Shown here one piece after another: positions 1-9,267 of a stretch of DNA of 64,000 nt. The DNA lies in contig NZ_LN850107.1 in the NCBI RefSeq assembly GCF_900070365.1, positions 4,216,001 to 4,280,000 on the forward strand, given 5' to 3'. The notes under the pieces were generated by a model. It made no database searches, had not been told where the DNA came from, and worked only from the letters and a program-made list of their open reading frames with translations. Source of the stretch: Alloactinosynnema sp. L-07 (GTDB taxonomy: Bacteria > Actinomycetota > Actinomycetes > Mycobacteriales > Pseudonocardiaceae). The position numbers and the translations under genes were made by a program. Positions within the stretch are counted from its first letter, which is position 1, and each line of letters begins with the position of its first letter.

Positions 1-48
1 TAGGGCGTCGACCACGATAGTCGCTGGATCGTTGAGGATCTTCTTCAT
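1..48 (-). CDS. dhaK: dihydroxyacetone kinase subunit DhaK, 5' end only
   Basis: Only the first 16 codons are in the window; the gene continues off the left edge. The start MKKILNDPATIVV matches the usual N-terminus of DhaK, the dihydroxyacetone-binding subunit of the phosphotransferase-dependent kinase. A perfect AGGAGG lies at 55-60, seven bases before the ATG at 48-46, so the start is secure. The family call rests on this short N-terminal signature alone. Confidence 0.6.
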   Translation of the reverse strand, partial: MKKILNDPATIVVDAL

Positions 49-122
49 CGCGCGCCTCCTAGCCGGGGCGGGGTCCCTCCAGTTCCTACACCCGCGCGGC
101 CGGAGGCGAAAGCCGACAGAGG

Positions 123-1121
123 CTAGCCCTTCGGCAGCTTCGGAATCAGCGCCTTGGCCACGGCCTCGACCTTGGCGCAAGTGTCCTCGCCAGCCTGCGT
201 GCTGTAGCGGCTGAACTCGACGCTGACGACCTCGGCGACCTCGCGGTCCGGCGGGAACGGCGCGTGCGCCCATTCGAGCCTGCACCGGTCACCGGAGGAC
301 TTCTCGGCCTTCTTCTGCGCCTTCACCCCATTACCGAGGTCGACCGGCGTGGTCTCGGCGGCGTCGGCCAAGTCGTCGGGGTTGGAGGAGATGTCGAAGG
401 TGACGTCGAACGAGGCGCCGCTGAGGTTCCAGTCGCACGTGTGCAGCGTGGTGAGCTGCTTCTCGGCGCTCTCCCCGATGGTCGAGGTGACAACCGAGTC
501 GTCCAAGACCTCGCACGGGTCGAGGTCGACAAGCGTGCCCTTGGCCAGCTTGAGCGGCTCCGCACCCGCACGCACCTGCTTGACGATCGACTCCATCATC
601 TTGCGGCCCGGTTCACACAGCCCACCCGGCCCGCCCATCTGCAGGGTGATCGCCCGCTTCGGCGAGTTCTCGGTGATGACGTTGATGAAGCACGCCGTCT
701 TGTCCTCGAGCTCGGACTCGGTGGCGGGCAGACCGCCGATCTTGAACGTGCCATCGGCGCTGGTGCCGCTCAGGGACTCGCCGACGGTGAGCGAGAAGTT
801 CAGCTCTTTGCCGTTCTTGTCCTTCATGTAGTTCGAGCACTTGTCGTAGTCGCGCAGCCTGCTGTTGGCGGGCGTGCCGAACTCGGCCAGCGCGTCTTCA
901 TTCAGCAGGCCACACGGGTCGAGTCGGCGCAGGTTCTTGGTGGCGAACGCCTCGTCGCCGGTCACGCCCCCACCGCTGGTCGCGGTCGTCGGGTCGGCGG
1001 GCCCACCGCCCAGGTCGGCCGTGGCGGGCACCGTCGAGCGCGGGAAAGTCTGCTTGGTCAGGTCCGCACCGCAGCCCGCCAGCACCGTCACCAGGCACGC
1101 GACGGCGCCGACTGACCACAT
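123..1121 (-). CDS. DUF3558-type lipoprotein
   Basis: This 332-residue secreted lipoprotein is of the DUF3558 kind, which is abundant in Pseudonocardiaceae and mycobacteria and has no settled function. The N-terminus MWSVGAVACLVTVLAGCGAD is a lipoprotein signal with lipobox LAGC, so Cys17 should be lipidated. A Thr/Gly/Pro-rich linker follows, then two similar halves, each with a D-P-C-x-L/V-L motif (LDPCGLLNEDAL and LDPCEVLDDSVV) and paired cysteines that probably form disulfides. I chose the ATG at 1121 because GAGG stands nine bases upstream. A longer reading to 1178 only adds an Arg-rich extension ahead of the signal peptide. Confidence 0.75.
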   Translation of the reverse strand: MWSVGAVACLVTVLAGCGADLTKQTFPRSTVPATADLGGGPADPTTATSGGGVTGDEAFATKNLRRLDPCGLLNEDALAEFGTPANSRLRDYDKCSNYMKDKNGKELNFSLTVGESLSGTSADGTFKIGGLPATESELEDKTACFINVITENSPKRAITLQMGGPGGLCEPGRKMMESIVKQVRAGAEPLKLAKGTLVDLDPCEVLDDSVVTSTIGESAEKQLTTLHTCDWNLSGASFDVTFDISSNPDDLADAAETTPVDLGNGVKAQKKAEKSSGDRCRLEWAHAPFPPDREVAEVVSVEFSRYSTQAGEDTCAKVEAVAKALIPKLPKG

Positions 1122-1187
1122 CCGAGATCGCCTCACGGCGTGAACGGTAACCAGTCGGGCGCGGCCGGATGCACGCAACCAGCCAAT

Positions 1188-2552
1188 TCAGGCCAGGCGT
1201 TCGACGAAACGGGCGAGTTGGGCGAGGTTGCGGCACTCGACCATCTCGATGACCTCCGCGTACGCCGGGGCGGCCGAGTCGCCGGTGCCCCACCGAGCGA
1301 TCGGCTCCGGGTTGAGCCAGTGGGCGTGCCGGGCCAGGGCCGCGAGGTCGGACAGGACGCCGGTCTCCGGGGAGAGATAGTTCGACCGGGCATCGCCGAG
1401 GATGAGCAGGGCCGTGTTGGGGCCGATCAATGTCGAGTGCTTGGCCGCGAGGTCGACGAAGACCTTGCCGTAGTTGGTGCCGCCGCTGAGGAATCGAACG
1501 CCGTCGGCCTCCATGCGCGACAGCGCCGCGCGCACGTCGTCGCTGGCGGCGAAGTACCGGGTGACCTCGACCGGGGTGTCGACGAAGGCGAACGCGCGGA
1601 CTCGGCTGAACTGCTCACGCAGCGCGTACACCAGCAGCAGGGTGAACCGGGCGAACGATGACACCGACGAGCTGATATCGCACAGGACCACCAGTTCCGG
1701 CTTGTGCGGACGGCGCGGACGGTGTCGGGTGCGGATCGGCACGCCGCCGGTGGCCAGCGACAGGCGGATGGTGCGGCGGAAGTCGAGCAACCCTCGCCTG
1801 CCGCGCCGCCTGCTCATCTTCGTGGCCAGGCGCCGGGCCAGCGGATAGACCTCGCGGCGCAGGTTGGCCAGGTCGTCGGCGGTCGCGGTGAGGAAGTCGA
1901 CCCGGTCGACGGTCGGGCGCGCGACCCAGCGAGCGGTCTCCGGGACACCTCTCTCCTCGGCGATCCGGCGCTGCGCGTCGGCTCGCATCGCGCGTTCGAA
2001 TCGGGCGATCCGCTCGGTGAACCGCCTGCGGGTGTCGCGTTCGTCGATAGTGTCGGTCGGGGCGGCGGTTCGGACCAGGCCCGCCATCAGCGTGCGGGGC
2101 GTCAGGGTGTCGAGCGCCGCGGCGGGTGACCACCGGGCCGGGCCGTCGCCGGGGAGCCTGCCGAACTCGGCCAGCGCGGCCATCGCCAACTGGTCGAGCC
2201 CGGCGAGGTCGCCGTCGAAGACGAGTTCGGCCAGGCGCCGCCTGTTCGCCACCACGCTCGGGGACCGGTCGACTCCGCCGGTGACCTCCACCTCGCTGCC
2301 GCGCTCAGGGGCGAGTTGGACACCATCCCCGACCGCGCGCGGGAACCACAGGTCGAACAGTGCGTCGAACGCCTCCCGGTGCGCCTGCCGCTTGACCACG
2401 GTCGTGGCGTAGGCGGCGCGCAGCGACTCGCGCTCGCCGATGTCGACGGCGGCCATCGCGTGCGCCGCGTCGAGCCCCTCGGCCAGCGACACCGGCAGCC
2501 CGGCCTCGCGCAGCGCGCCGAGGAAGGCGATGTGCCGTTCCACGATCGCCAT
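1188..2552 (-). CDS. VWA domain-containing CoxE-like protein
   Basis: This 454-residue protein carries a C-terminal von Willebrand A domain. The MIDAS motif DISSSVS lies at about residues 292-298, after ELVVLC, and a second metal-site Thr is likely in the GGTNYG segment. The N-terminal half is helical and charged, as in CoxE-like proteins. It lies two bases after a MoxR-type AAA+ ATPase gene, so the two form an operon. MoxR/VWA pairs act together as chaperones for metal-cofactor insertion or complex assembly; the client here cannot be told from the window. Confidence 0.85.
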   Translation of the reverse strand: MAIVERHIAFLGALREAGLPVSLAEGLDAAHAMAAVDIGERESLRAAYATTVVKRQAHREAFDALFDLWFPRAVGDGVQLAPERGSEVEVTGGVDRSPSVVANRRRLAELVFDGDLAGLDQLAMAALAEFGRLPGDGPARWSPAAALDTLTPRTLMAGLVRTAAPTDTIDERDTRRRFTERIARFERAMRADAQRRIAEERGVPETARWVARPTVDRVDFLTATADDLANLRREVYPLARRLATKMSRRRGRRGLLDFRRTIRLSLATGGVPIRTRHRPRRPHKPELVVLCDISSSVSSFARFTLLLVYALREQFSRVRAFAFVDTPVEVTRYFAASDDVRAALSRMEADGVRFLSGGTNYGKVFVDLAAKHSTLIGPNTALLILGDARSNYLSPETGVLSDLAALARHAHWLNPEPIARWGTGDSAAPAYAEVIEMVECRNLAQLARFVERLA

Positions 2553-2553
2553 G

Positions 2554-3417
2554 TCAGCCGCGCAGCCCGAGTTCCTTGGCCGCGCGCTCGTGGTCGGAGA
2601 CGTGTTTGAGGAGCACGCCGAGCGTGTCCGAGATCGTCCGTTCGTCCACTGTGGCCACTCCGAGCGCGACGAGCGTGCGGGCCCAGTCGATCGTCTCGGC
2701 GATCGACGGCGCCTTCTTCAACTCCAGGCCACGCAGCCCGGCCACCACGCCGACGAGGCGCTCGGCCAGCGCGTCGGCCAGTCCCGGCACCCGACGCAGG
2801 ACGATGTCGCGTTCCCGCTCCGGGGTCGGATAGCCGACGTGCAGGTAGAGGCAGCGGCGGCGCAGCGCCTCGGAGAGCTCCCGGCTGGCGTTGGAGGTGA
2901 GCACGACGAACGGGCGCCGCGTGGCCTCGATGGTGCCCAGTTCGGGGATGGTGATCTGGAAGTCCGACAGCACCTCCAGCAGCAGCGCCTCGATCTCGAC
3001 ATCGCCCTTGTCGGTCTCGTCGACCAGCAGCACCGTGGGCTCGTCCCGGCGGATCGCCGCCAGCAGGGGCCGCTCCAGCAGGAACTCGTCGGTGAAGATG
3101 TCGTCGTGGGCCTGCTCCCAGGTTTCCTCCGACCGGCCCGCCTGGATGCGCAGCAGCTGCTTGGAGTAGTTCCACTCGTAGAGCGCGCGGGCCTCGTCCA
3201 GGCCCTCGTAGCACTGGAGCCGGACCAGACCGGCGCCCGTGGCGGCGGCGACGGCCTTGGCGAGCTCGGTCTTGCCGACACCGGCGGGTCCTTCGACGAG
3301 CAGCGGCTTGCCGAGTACACCCGCGAGGAACACGGTGGTCGCGATGGCCTGGTCGGCGATGTAGCCGACCTCCGCGAGCCGAGCGGCAGCGTCAGCGGGG
3401 CTGGCGAAAGGCGGCAT
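2554..3417 (-). CDS. MoxR-family AAA+ ATPase
   Basis: This 287-residue AAA+ ATPase belongs to the MoxR group. Walker A (GPAGVGKTE) is at residues 43-51, Walker B (VLLVDETDK) at 129-137, and the sensor-1 segment (VLTSNASRE) at about 172-180. Arginines in the RRRCLYLHV region fit the usual arginine finger. It is the first gene of a two-gene operon with the VWA protein and is co-oriented with nucS 15 bases upstream. MoxR ATPases remodel protein complexes with a VWA partner; the substrate is unknown. Confidence 0.9.
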   Translation of the reverse strand: MPPFASPADAAARLAEVGYIADQAIATTVFLAGVLGKPLLVEGPAGVGKTELAKAVAAATGAGLVRLQCYEGLDEARALYEWNYSKQLLRIQAGRSEETWEQAHDDIFTDEFLLERPLLAAIRRDEPTVLLVDETDKGDVEIEALLLEVLSDFQITIPELGTIEATRRPFVVLTSNASRELSEALRRRCLYLHVGYPTPERERDIVLRRVPGLADALAERLVGVVAGLRGLELKKAPSIAETIDWARTLVALGVATVDERTISDTLGVLLKHVSDHERAAKELGLRG

Positions 3418-3432
3418 GCCCGCAGTCTATGG

Positions 3433-4092
3433 CTAGAACAGGCGGAACTCGTCGGACACGATGCCGCGCAGGGCGTCGTAGTCGAGGGTGACGCAGCGGA
3501 TGCCGCGGTCCTCGGCCAGCACTCTGGCCTGCGGTTTGATGATCTGGGCGGCGAAGACGCCCTGGACCGGGGACAGCAGCGGGTCGCGGTTGAGCAGTTC
3601 CAGGTACCGAGTGAGCTGCTCGACCCCGTCGATCTCGCCCCGGCGCTTGATCTCGACCGCCACGCTCTTGCCGTCGGCGTCGCGGGCCATGATGTCGACC
3701 GGGCCGATGGCGGTCGGGAACTCGCGGCGGACCAGCGTGTATCCGTCGCCGAGGGTCTTGATGTGTTCGGCGAGGAGTTCCTGGAGGTGGGCCTCGACGC
3801 CGTCCTTGACCAGGCCTGGTTCGGCGCCGAGTTCGTGCGACGAGTCGTGCATGATCTCCTCGATCGTGATCACGATCTTCTCGCCCGCCTTGTTCTGCAC
3901 CGTCCAGACGCCGTCGTCCTCGGTGAGCCAGCAGGGCGGGGTCATCCAGTTCAGCGGCTTGTAGGCGCGGTCGTCGGAGTGGACCGAGACCGAGCCGTCG
4001 GCCTTCACCAGCAGCAGCCGGTTGGCCATGGGCAGGTGGGCGGTCAGCCGTCCGGCGTAGTCGACCTGGCAGCGAGCAATCACTAGGCGCAC
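3433..4092 (-). CDS. nucS: mismatch-specific endonuclease NucS
   Basis: This 219-residue protein has the NucS/EndoMS layout. An N-terminal DNA-binding dimerisation domain begins [15 protein letters not shown], and a C-terminal RecB-like nuclease domain carries the signature [21 protein letters not shown], with the catalytic Asp and E-x-K. In actinobacteria NucS replaces MutSL by making double-strand breaks at mismatches, guided by the beta clamp. The C-terminus ends DEFRLF, which fits a clamp-binding tail. I prefer the GTG at 4092, which gives the family's standard N-terminus, over a TTG three codons upstream. Confidence 0.92.
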   Translation of the reverse strand: MRLVIARCQVDYAGRLTAHLPMANRLLLVKADGSVSVHSDDRAYKPLNWMTPPCWLTEDDGVWTVQNKAGEKIVITIEEIMHDSSHELGAEPGLVKDGVEAHLQELLAEHIKTLGDGYTLVRREFPTAIGPVDIMARDADGKSVAVEIKRRGEIDGVEQLTRYLELLNRDPLLSPVQGVFAAQIIKPQARVLAEDRGIRCVTLDYDALRGIVSDEFRLF

Positions 4093-4138
4093 GGCCAGCA
4101 AGGCTAGTCCGAAGGCCGGAGTACGGCAGGATCGACCC

Positions 4139-4666
4139 GTGGAGACACTCGGATCAGACCAGGTCTATGCGAACCCGTGGATGACCGTCCGCGAAGACAA
4201 GATCCGCCGCGCAGACGGCACTGACGGAATCTTCGGGGTGATCGACAAACCGGACTACGCGCTGGTCATCCCACTCGACGGCGACCGCCTGACGCTGGTC
4301 GAGCAGTTCCGCTATCCGCTCCAGGCCCGGCGCTGGGAGTTCCCGCAGGGGACCGCGCCCGACCGGGCCGACGTCGAGCCGACCGTGCTCGCGGCACGGG
4401 AGTTGGCGGAGGAGACCGGGCTGGTCGCGGCGTCGATCGAGCGGATCGGGTCGCTGGACTGCGCGCCGGGGATGTCGAGTCAGCGGGGGAACGTGTTCCT
4501 CGCGACCGGGCTGACCGAAGGGCCGCCGAGTCGGGAGTCCGAGGAGCAGGACATGCGGTCGGCGTGGTTCACCCGGGCCGAGTTCGAGCGGCTGGTGCGG
4601 GCCGGGGAGATCAGCGACGCGCAGTCGATCGCCGCCTACGGGCTTCTGCTGCTGCACGAGAGGTAG
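4139..4666 (+). CDS. NUDIX hydrolase
   Basis: This 175-residue protein has a Nudix-box core, [10 protein letters not shown], at about residues 95-104, following the [10 protein letters not shown] loop. The glycine and first glutamate of the box are offset from the canonical G-x5-E spacing, as in the ADP-ribose or nucleoside-diphosphate-sugar group with E-F-P-Q-G. These enzymes hydrolyse nucleoside diphosphate derivatives; the substrate cannot be assigned. It starts at GTG 4139 and is divergent from nucS, with 46 bases between the starts. Confidence 0.85.
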   Translation: METLGSDQVYANPWMTVREDKIRRADGTDGIFGVIDKPDYALVIPLDGDRLTLVEQFRYPLQARRWEFPQGTAPDRADVEPTVLAARELAEETGLVAASIERIGSLDCAPGMSSQRGNVFLATGLTEGPPSRESEEQDMRSAWFTRAEFERLVRAGEISDAQSIAAYGLLLLHER

Positions 4667-4728
4667 GGACAACCCCACCAAAGATCGACCTGCCTGCCCG
4701 ACTGCGCCCGCGCGCCCCCGCGACCACG

Positions 4729-6060
4729 ATGGGCGGCATGGGGATCACACACAAGCGCGTCGCGGCAGGCGTCGCCGCCGGGCTGCTCTGCACCATCGTC
4801 ATCGCACCAGAGGCCGCGGCCGGGGAACGGGTCGACGGGACGTGGCGGACCGAGGGCTACGGCACCGTCCTGGAGATCACCGACGGTCACGCCCGCTTCT
4901 ACGAGACGACCGAGATCAGCTGCCTCGCCGGGGAGACCGCGGAACGGGTCGGCAACGGTCCAAACGGGACAGTCCGGTTCGCGGGCGATCGTCTGGGGTT
5001 CACCGTGCGGGCCAAGGGAAACCGGGCGGTCCAGGTGTTCGACGGGTCGGTCAGCCACCGCGAGCTGCGTCGCACCTCCACTCGACCGTGCACCGCGCCG
5101 AACGGTCCACTGGGGACATTCGACGTCTTCTGGACCACCTACGCCGAGAACTATCCGTTCTTCCAGCTCAAGGGGATCGACTGGCAGGCGGTGCGGGACC
5201 GGTACCGCTCGCGCGTGCGCCCGGACATGTCCGATCAGGAACTCTTCGATCTGCTCGTCGAGATGATCGAGCCACTCGGCGACGCGCACACCGGAATCCT
5301 TGCCGGGGAACGGTTCCACGTCGGCCACCGGCCCGGCACCACGTTTCCCAGCCCGGAGCTGGAGGCCCGAGTCCGGCCGTATGTCATCGGCAACGTCGGT
5401 GAACTCCAGGAGTTCGGCCGCGGCCGTATCGGCTACGCGGACCTGCCCGGCGGCCTGGGCTACCTGCGGCTGATCGCGTTCATGGGCTACACCGAGGACG
5501 GCTACGCCGCCGACGCCGCCGAACTCGACCGAGCGCTCGACGTGATCTTCGATCGGCATCCGCGCGGGCTGATCATCGACCTGCGGATCAACGGCGGCGG
5601 CGCCGACGCGCTCGGCTTGGCGGTCGCGGCGCGACTGACCGGCCATCCGCATTTCGCCTACGCCAAGCAGACCTGGACCGGCACCGGGTTCAGCGCGCCG
5701 CAGCGGTCGGACGTGCGCCCGGCCAAGCCCGGATTCACCGGTCCGGTCGTCCTGCTGACCAGCGGGTCGCAGATGAGCGCGGGCGAGACGTTCACCCAGG
5801 CGCTGATCGGGCGATCGCCCGCGGTCACCCGGATAGGCGAGCACACCCAAGGCGTCTTCTCCGACACGATGGAGCGCTCGCTGCCCAACGGCTGGAAGTT
5901 CATCCTGCCCAACGAGCGGTTCGTGACCCGCTGGGGACAGTCCTTCGACGGCGCGGGCATCCCGCCGCACATCCGGATACCAGTGTTCACAGAACAGGAT
6001 TTCGCCACTGGCAAGGACTCCGCACTCGATCGGGCGATCGCGTTGCTCCATCGGGGTTGA
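4729..6060 (+). CDS. secreted S41-family (tail-specific) peptidase
   Basis: This 443-residue exported protein has an N-terminal signal peptide (about residues 1-33, ending near APEAAAG). A lipocalin-like or beta-rich segment and the tricorn/TSP core follow. The S41 domain shows GDAHTGI, the strand GLIIDLRINGGG, and the nucleophile region TSGSQMSAGETF with Ser350 as the likely nucleophile. Two ATGs (4729 and 4738) are possible; no strong ribosome site separates them. It probably acts outside the cell on C-terminal or misfolded polypeptides. The neighbours give no pathway. Confidence 0.82.
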   Translation: MGGMGITHKRVAAGVAAGLLCTIVIAPEAAAGERVDGTWRTEGYGTVLEITDGHARFYETTEISCLAGETAERVGNGPNGTVRFAGDRLGFTVRAKGNRAVQVFDGSVSHRELRRTSTRPCTAPNGPLGTFDVFWTTYAENYPFFQLKGIDWQAVRDRYRSRVRPDMSDQELFDLLVEMIEPLGDAHTGILAGERFHVGHRPGTTFPSPELEARVRPYVIGNVGELQEFGRGRIGYADLPGGLGYLRLIAFMGYTEDGYAADAAELDRALDVIFDRHPRGLIIDLRINGGGADALGLAVAARLTGHPHFAYAKQTWTGTGFSAPQRSDVRPAKPGFTGPVVLLTSGSQMSAGETFTQALIGRSPAVTRIGEHTQGVFSDTMERSLPNGWKFILPNERFVTRWGQSFDGAGIPPHIRIPVFTEQDFATGKDSALDRAIALLHRG

Positions 6061-6128
6061 CAGGTCAAGTGGTCTAGTCCATTTTGAATGGGCCGGACCT
6101 CCCTGTAACCCGGCCACTGGAGGCAGCC

Positions 6129-7655
6129 ATGTCGCTCCCTGTCAAACGCGCGCTTTTAGCCCTGCTGTCGGCCGTGTCGATCTGCTTCACGCTGGTCGTC
6201 GCGTTCACCGGTCCGGCCTCGGCGGCGAACCTGGTCAGCAATCCCGGATTCGAGACCGGCAACCTCAGCGGGTGGTCGTGCGGCGCCGCGGCGGTGGCGG
6301 GCGGGGACACCCACTCGGGCACGTCCGCGCTGGTCGGCACCCCCGCCGGGCACGACAACGCCCGGTGTTCCCAGACCGTCGCGGTCATCCCGAACACCCG
6401 CTACGCCCTGACCGCGTGGGTCAAGGGCGCCTACACCTACCTCGGCGCGACCGGCACCGGGACAGCTGACGTCAGCACTTGGACGCCGGTGTCAGGTTCG
6501 TGGGTGCAACTGTCGACGGCGTTCACCAGCGGCGCGTCGACCAAGTCGGTGACGATCTACCTGCACGGCTGGTACGGCCAGCCCGCGTACCGCGCCGACG
6601 ACGTGATCCTCGACGGCCCGGGTACGCCGCCGACCACCACGACCACCCCGACGACACCGACGTTGACCACTACGACACCGACTTCGACCACCACGACACC
6701 GACGTCGACCACTACGACGATGACAACCACTACGACCACCACCACGCAGCCGCCGCCGACCGGACTGCCGAAGCACATCCTCACCGGCTACTGGCAGAAC
6801 TTCTACAACGGCGCCCGCGCGCTGACCCTGGCGCAGGTCCCGACCACCTACGACATCATCGCGATCTCCTTCGCCGACGCCGTCCCCGGGCGCAACGGCG
6901 CGGTCAGCTTCACCCTGGACTCGGGCCTGTCGAGCCAACTCGGCGGGTACACCGACGCGCAGTTCCGCGCCGACATCCGCACCGTGAAAGCCCGTGGCCA
7001 GAAGGTGATCCTGTCCGTCGGCGGCGAGAAGGGCACCATCTGGGTCGGCGACGCGGCGGCGTCGGAGGCGTTCTCCAGCACGATGTCCGGGCTGATCGCC
7101 GACTACGGGTTCGACGGCGTCGACATCGACCTGGAGAACGGGATCAACGCCACCCACATGGCCCCGGCCCTGCGCCGCATCCACGCCGCGGGCGGCAAGG
7201 TGATCACCATGGCGCCGCAGACGATCGACATGCAGTCCACTCAGGGCGGATACTTCCAACTCGCCTTGGCCACCAAGGAAATTCTGACGATCGTCAACCT
7301 GCAGTACTACAACTCGGGGACGATGAACGGGTGTGACGGTCAGGTCCACAGCCAGGGCACGGTGAACTTCCTGACCGCGCTGGCTTGCATCCAGCTCCAA
7401 GGTGGGCTGCGGGCCGATCAGGTCGGACTCGGCCTGCCCGCGTCACCTTCCGGCGCGGGTGGCGGGTATCAGTCACCCGGCAACGTCAACAACGCGCTGA
7501 GCTGCCTGGCCCGGCGCACGAACTGCGGCAGCTTCGTCCCGTCGCAGGCGTACCCGGACATCCGGGGCGCGATGACGTGGTCGATCAACTGGGACGCGTC
7601 GAACAACTGGAACTTCGCCAACACGGTGGCACCCCACCTGGACACGCTGCCCTAG
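6129..7655 (+). CDS. secreted GH18 chitinase with carbohydrate-binding module
   Basis: This 508-residue exported enzyme starts at ATG 6129, preceded by GGAGGC at 6119-6124. The signal peptide covers about residues 1-36 (cut near SASA-AN). A carbohydrate-binding jelly-roll beginning NLVSNPGFETGNLSGW follows, then a 45-residue Thr/Pro linker, then a GH18 barrel. The catalytic motif is DGVDIDLEN with Glu336 as the acid, and the SVGGEKG strand is present. It should cleave chitin outside the cell. The Thr-only linker codons make a low-complexity DNA stretch at about 6630-6760. Confidence 0.92.
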   Translation: MSLPVKRALLALLSAVSICFTLVVAFTGPASAANLVSNPGFETGNLSGWSCGAAAVAGGDTHSGTSALVGTPAGHDNARCSQTVAVIPNTRYALTAWVKGAYTYLGATGTGTADVSTWTPVSGSWVQLSTAFTSGASTKSVTIYLHGWYGQPAYRADDVILDGPGTPPTTTTTPTTPTLTTTTPTSTTTTPTSTTTTMTTTTTTTTQPPPTGLPKHILTGYWQNFYNGARALTLAQVPTTYDIIAISFADAVPGRNGAVSFTLDSGLSSQLGGYTDAQFRADIRTVKARGQKVILSVGGEKGTIWVGDAAASEAFSSTMSGLIADYGFDGVDIDLENGINATHMAPALRRIHAAGGKVITMAPQTIDMQSTQGGYFQLALATKEILTIVNLQYYNSGTMNGCDGQVHSQGTVNFLTALACIQLQGGLRADQVGLGLPASPSGAGGGYQSPGNVNNALSCLARRTNCGSFVPSQAYPDIRGAMTWSINWDASNNWNFANTVAPHLDTLP

Positions 7656-7670
7656 CTGTGTCCATATGAG

Positions 7671-7707
7671 ACGGCGGCGTGCGCTCCCCCGGAGCGCGCG
7701 CCGCCGT
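7671..7707. terminator. bidirectional terminator between chitinase and tetR
   Basis: A 17-base inverted repeat (7671-7687 with 7691-7707, one mismatch, three-base loop) lies between two converging genes, the chitinase ending at 7655 and tetR ending at 7708. The stem is almost all G-C, so it could end transcription from both sides. There is no long T tract, which is usual for actinobacterial terminators. Confidence 0.75.
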
Positions 7708-8337
7708 TCAGTTGTAGGCGGCCAGGAAGACGTCCGCGGCCCGGTCGGCGAGGTCGTCGATCTCGGCGACGGAGGGTCCCGCCTCCGTGCCCGCGAACAT
7801 CACCTGGTTCATCGGCTTGTACATGACGAGCCCGGCGAAGTGGTAGGCCGCCAGCGTCGGGTCCGACAGCGGCCGCAGCAGGCCGCGGTCGACAAGGCGC
7901 TGCATCGACTCCCCGAGCAGCACGAGCGACTGATGGAAGCCGCGCTCGAACCAGGCGCCGGAGACCTGCGGGAACCGGTCGGCCTCGGCCAGGACCAGAC
8001 GTCGCAGTCGCAGGACCCTCGGCTCCATGAGGGTGTCGAGGAACCGGTGGGCGAGATCGCGGAAGCCTTCGCGCACGTCGGTCGCCTCATCCAGCGCGCT
8101 GCCGAACGCCGTCGCGAAGCCCTCCACGACCTGCAGGGTCGTGCCGAGGATGATCTCGGCGAACAGATGCTCCTTGTCCGCGAACTGCTTGTAGACGGTC
8201 TGCTTGGACACCGCGGCCTTGGCCGCCACCTCGTCCATGCTCGCGCCGAGGTAGCCGTTGTTCAGGAACACCTCGGTGGCCGCGCTCAGGATCGCCCGCC
8301 GTTTGCTCGCGGTCCGCCCGCCCTGCTGTGGGTCCAC
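7708..8337 (-). CDS. TetR-family transcriptional regulator
   Basis: This 209-residue repressor has an N-terminal TetR helix-turn-helix (RRAILSAATEVFLNNG, then SMDEVAAKAAVSKQTVYKQF, about residues 12-60) and a C-terminal ligand and dimerisation domain of AefR/TetR_C type. It is divergent from the alpha/beta hydrolase gene. The 94-base gap carries a palindrome that is a good operator candidate, so it probably represses itself and the hydrolase/reductase pair. The inducer is unknown. Confidence 0.88.
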   Translation of the reverse strand: MDPQQGGRTASKRRAILSAATEVFLNNGYLGASMDEVAAKAAVSKQTVYKQFADKEHLFAEIILGTTLQVVEGFATAFGSALDEATDVREGFRDLAHRFLDTLMEPRVLRLRRLVLAEADRFPQVSGAWFERGFHQSLVLLGESMQRLVDRGLLRPLSDPTLAAYHFAGLVMYKPMNQVMFAGTEAGPSVAEIDDLADRAADVFLAAYN

Positions 8338-8354
8338 GACGCCTCCCTGGATTC

Positions 8355-8408
8355 GGAACTAGTACTAGACAGTACCGTACCCATCGCAGTACTGTACGGT
8401 CTAGTTCC
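8355..8408. promoter_or_regulatory. candidate TetR operator, nested palindrome
   Basis: GGAACTAG at 8355-8362 is the exact inverse complement of CTAGTTCC at 8401-8408. Between them CTAGACAGTACCGTAC (from 8365) imperfectly mirrors GTACTGTACGGTCTAG (8389-8404). The site sits between the tetR start (8337) and the hydrolase start (8432), where a repressor would block both promoters. Binding by the adjacent TetR is an inference. Confidence 0.55.
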
Positions 8409-8431
8409 AGCGACCAAGGAGAGCGAACATC

Positions 8432-9235
8432 ATGGGAACGGTCTACTCGAAAGACGGCAACACGATCGCGTTCGACGTCCGCGGCGAGGGCGAGCCGCTG
8501 ATCCTGGTTGACGGCGCCACCTCGTTCCGCGCGGTCAACCAGCTCAACGCCGAGACCGCGGCGCTGCTGGCCGGGGAGTTCCGCGTCTACACCTACGACC
8601 GCCGCGGCCGCGGCGAGAGCAGCGACACCGCCCCCTACTCGACCGAACGCGAGATCGAGGACCTCGCCGCGCTCATCGACGCGGCGGGTGCCCCCGCGGT
8701 GGTGTGCGGCCAGTCGTCCGGCGCGGTCCTGGCCCTTGACGCCGCCGCGGCGGGTCTGCCCATCAGCAAGCTGGTCCTGTGGGAGCCGCCGTTCGTCGTC
8801 GACAGCGGCAGGCCGCCCATCCCCACCGACTACGTCGAGCGACTCGACGCCGCCGTCGCCGCGGGCCGCCCGGGCGACGCCGTCGAACTGTTCCTCACCG
8901 CCGCGGCTGGCCTGCCCGTCGAGGCCGTCGGCGGCATGCGGCAGAGCCCGTTCTGGCCGGTGCTCGAAGGTATCGCGCACACCATCGCCTACGACGGCCG
9001 GTTCATGGGCACCACGATGTCGGGCAACCCGCTGCCCGCCGACCGCTGGGCCGCGGTCACCGTCCCCACCCTTGTCCTGCACGGCAACGGCACCGAGCCG
9101 TGGCTGATCGCCGCGGCCAACGCCATCGCCGACCTGCTGCCCACCGCCACGCTCGAAGCGGTCGAAGGCGCCCAGCACAGCACCACAGCCGACGTGTTCG
9201 TCCCGACGCTGTCGAAGTTCATCCGAAGCCTGTAA
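8432..9235 (+). CDS. alpha/beta hydrolase
   Basis: This 267-residue cytosolic protein has the alpha/beta-hydrolase fold. The nucleophile elbow is GQSSG at about residues 93-97, the oxyanion strand is LILVDGAT, and the likely catalytic His is in GAQHST near the C-terminus. The acid is probably in the LHGNGTEPW loop. It is first in a likely two-gene unit with the RibD-type reductase, 32 bases downstream, divergent from tetR. The substrate is unknown; esterase or small-molecule detoxification are plausible roles. Confidence 0.85.
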   Translation: MGTVYSKDGNTIAFDVRGEGEPLILVDGATSFRAVNQLNAETAALLAGEFRVYTYDRRGRGESSDTAPYSTEREIEDLAALIDAAGAPAVVCGQSSGAVLALDAAAAGLPISKLVLWEPPFVVDSGRPPIPTDYVERLDAAVAAGRPGDAVELFLTAAAGLPVEAVGGMRQSPFWPVLEGIAHTIAYDGRFMGTTMSGNPLPADRWAAVTVPTLVLHGNGTEPWLIAAANAIADLLPTATLEAVEGAQHSTTADVFVPTLSKFIRSL

Positions 9236-9267
9236 CCGCGGTTCCAATTCTCAGAAAGGCTTATCCG

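Noticed and set aside
2440..4086. 548-residue open frame on the plus strand
   Set aside because: It runs antisense to the MoxR ATPase and NucS genes, which carry complete motifs.
4636..6117. 493-residue open frame on the minus strand
   Set aside because: It lies opposite the S41 peptidase gene, has no family, and its composition is that of GC-rich antisense reading.
6630..6760. Dense ACC/ACG/ACT repeat tract
   Set aside because: It looks like a microsatellite, but it is the Thr/Pro linker of the chitinase, kept in frame between two folded domains.
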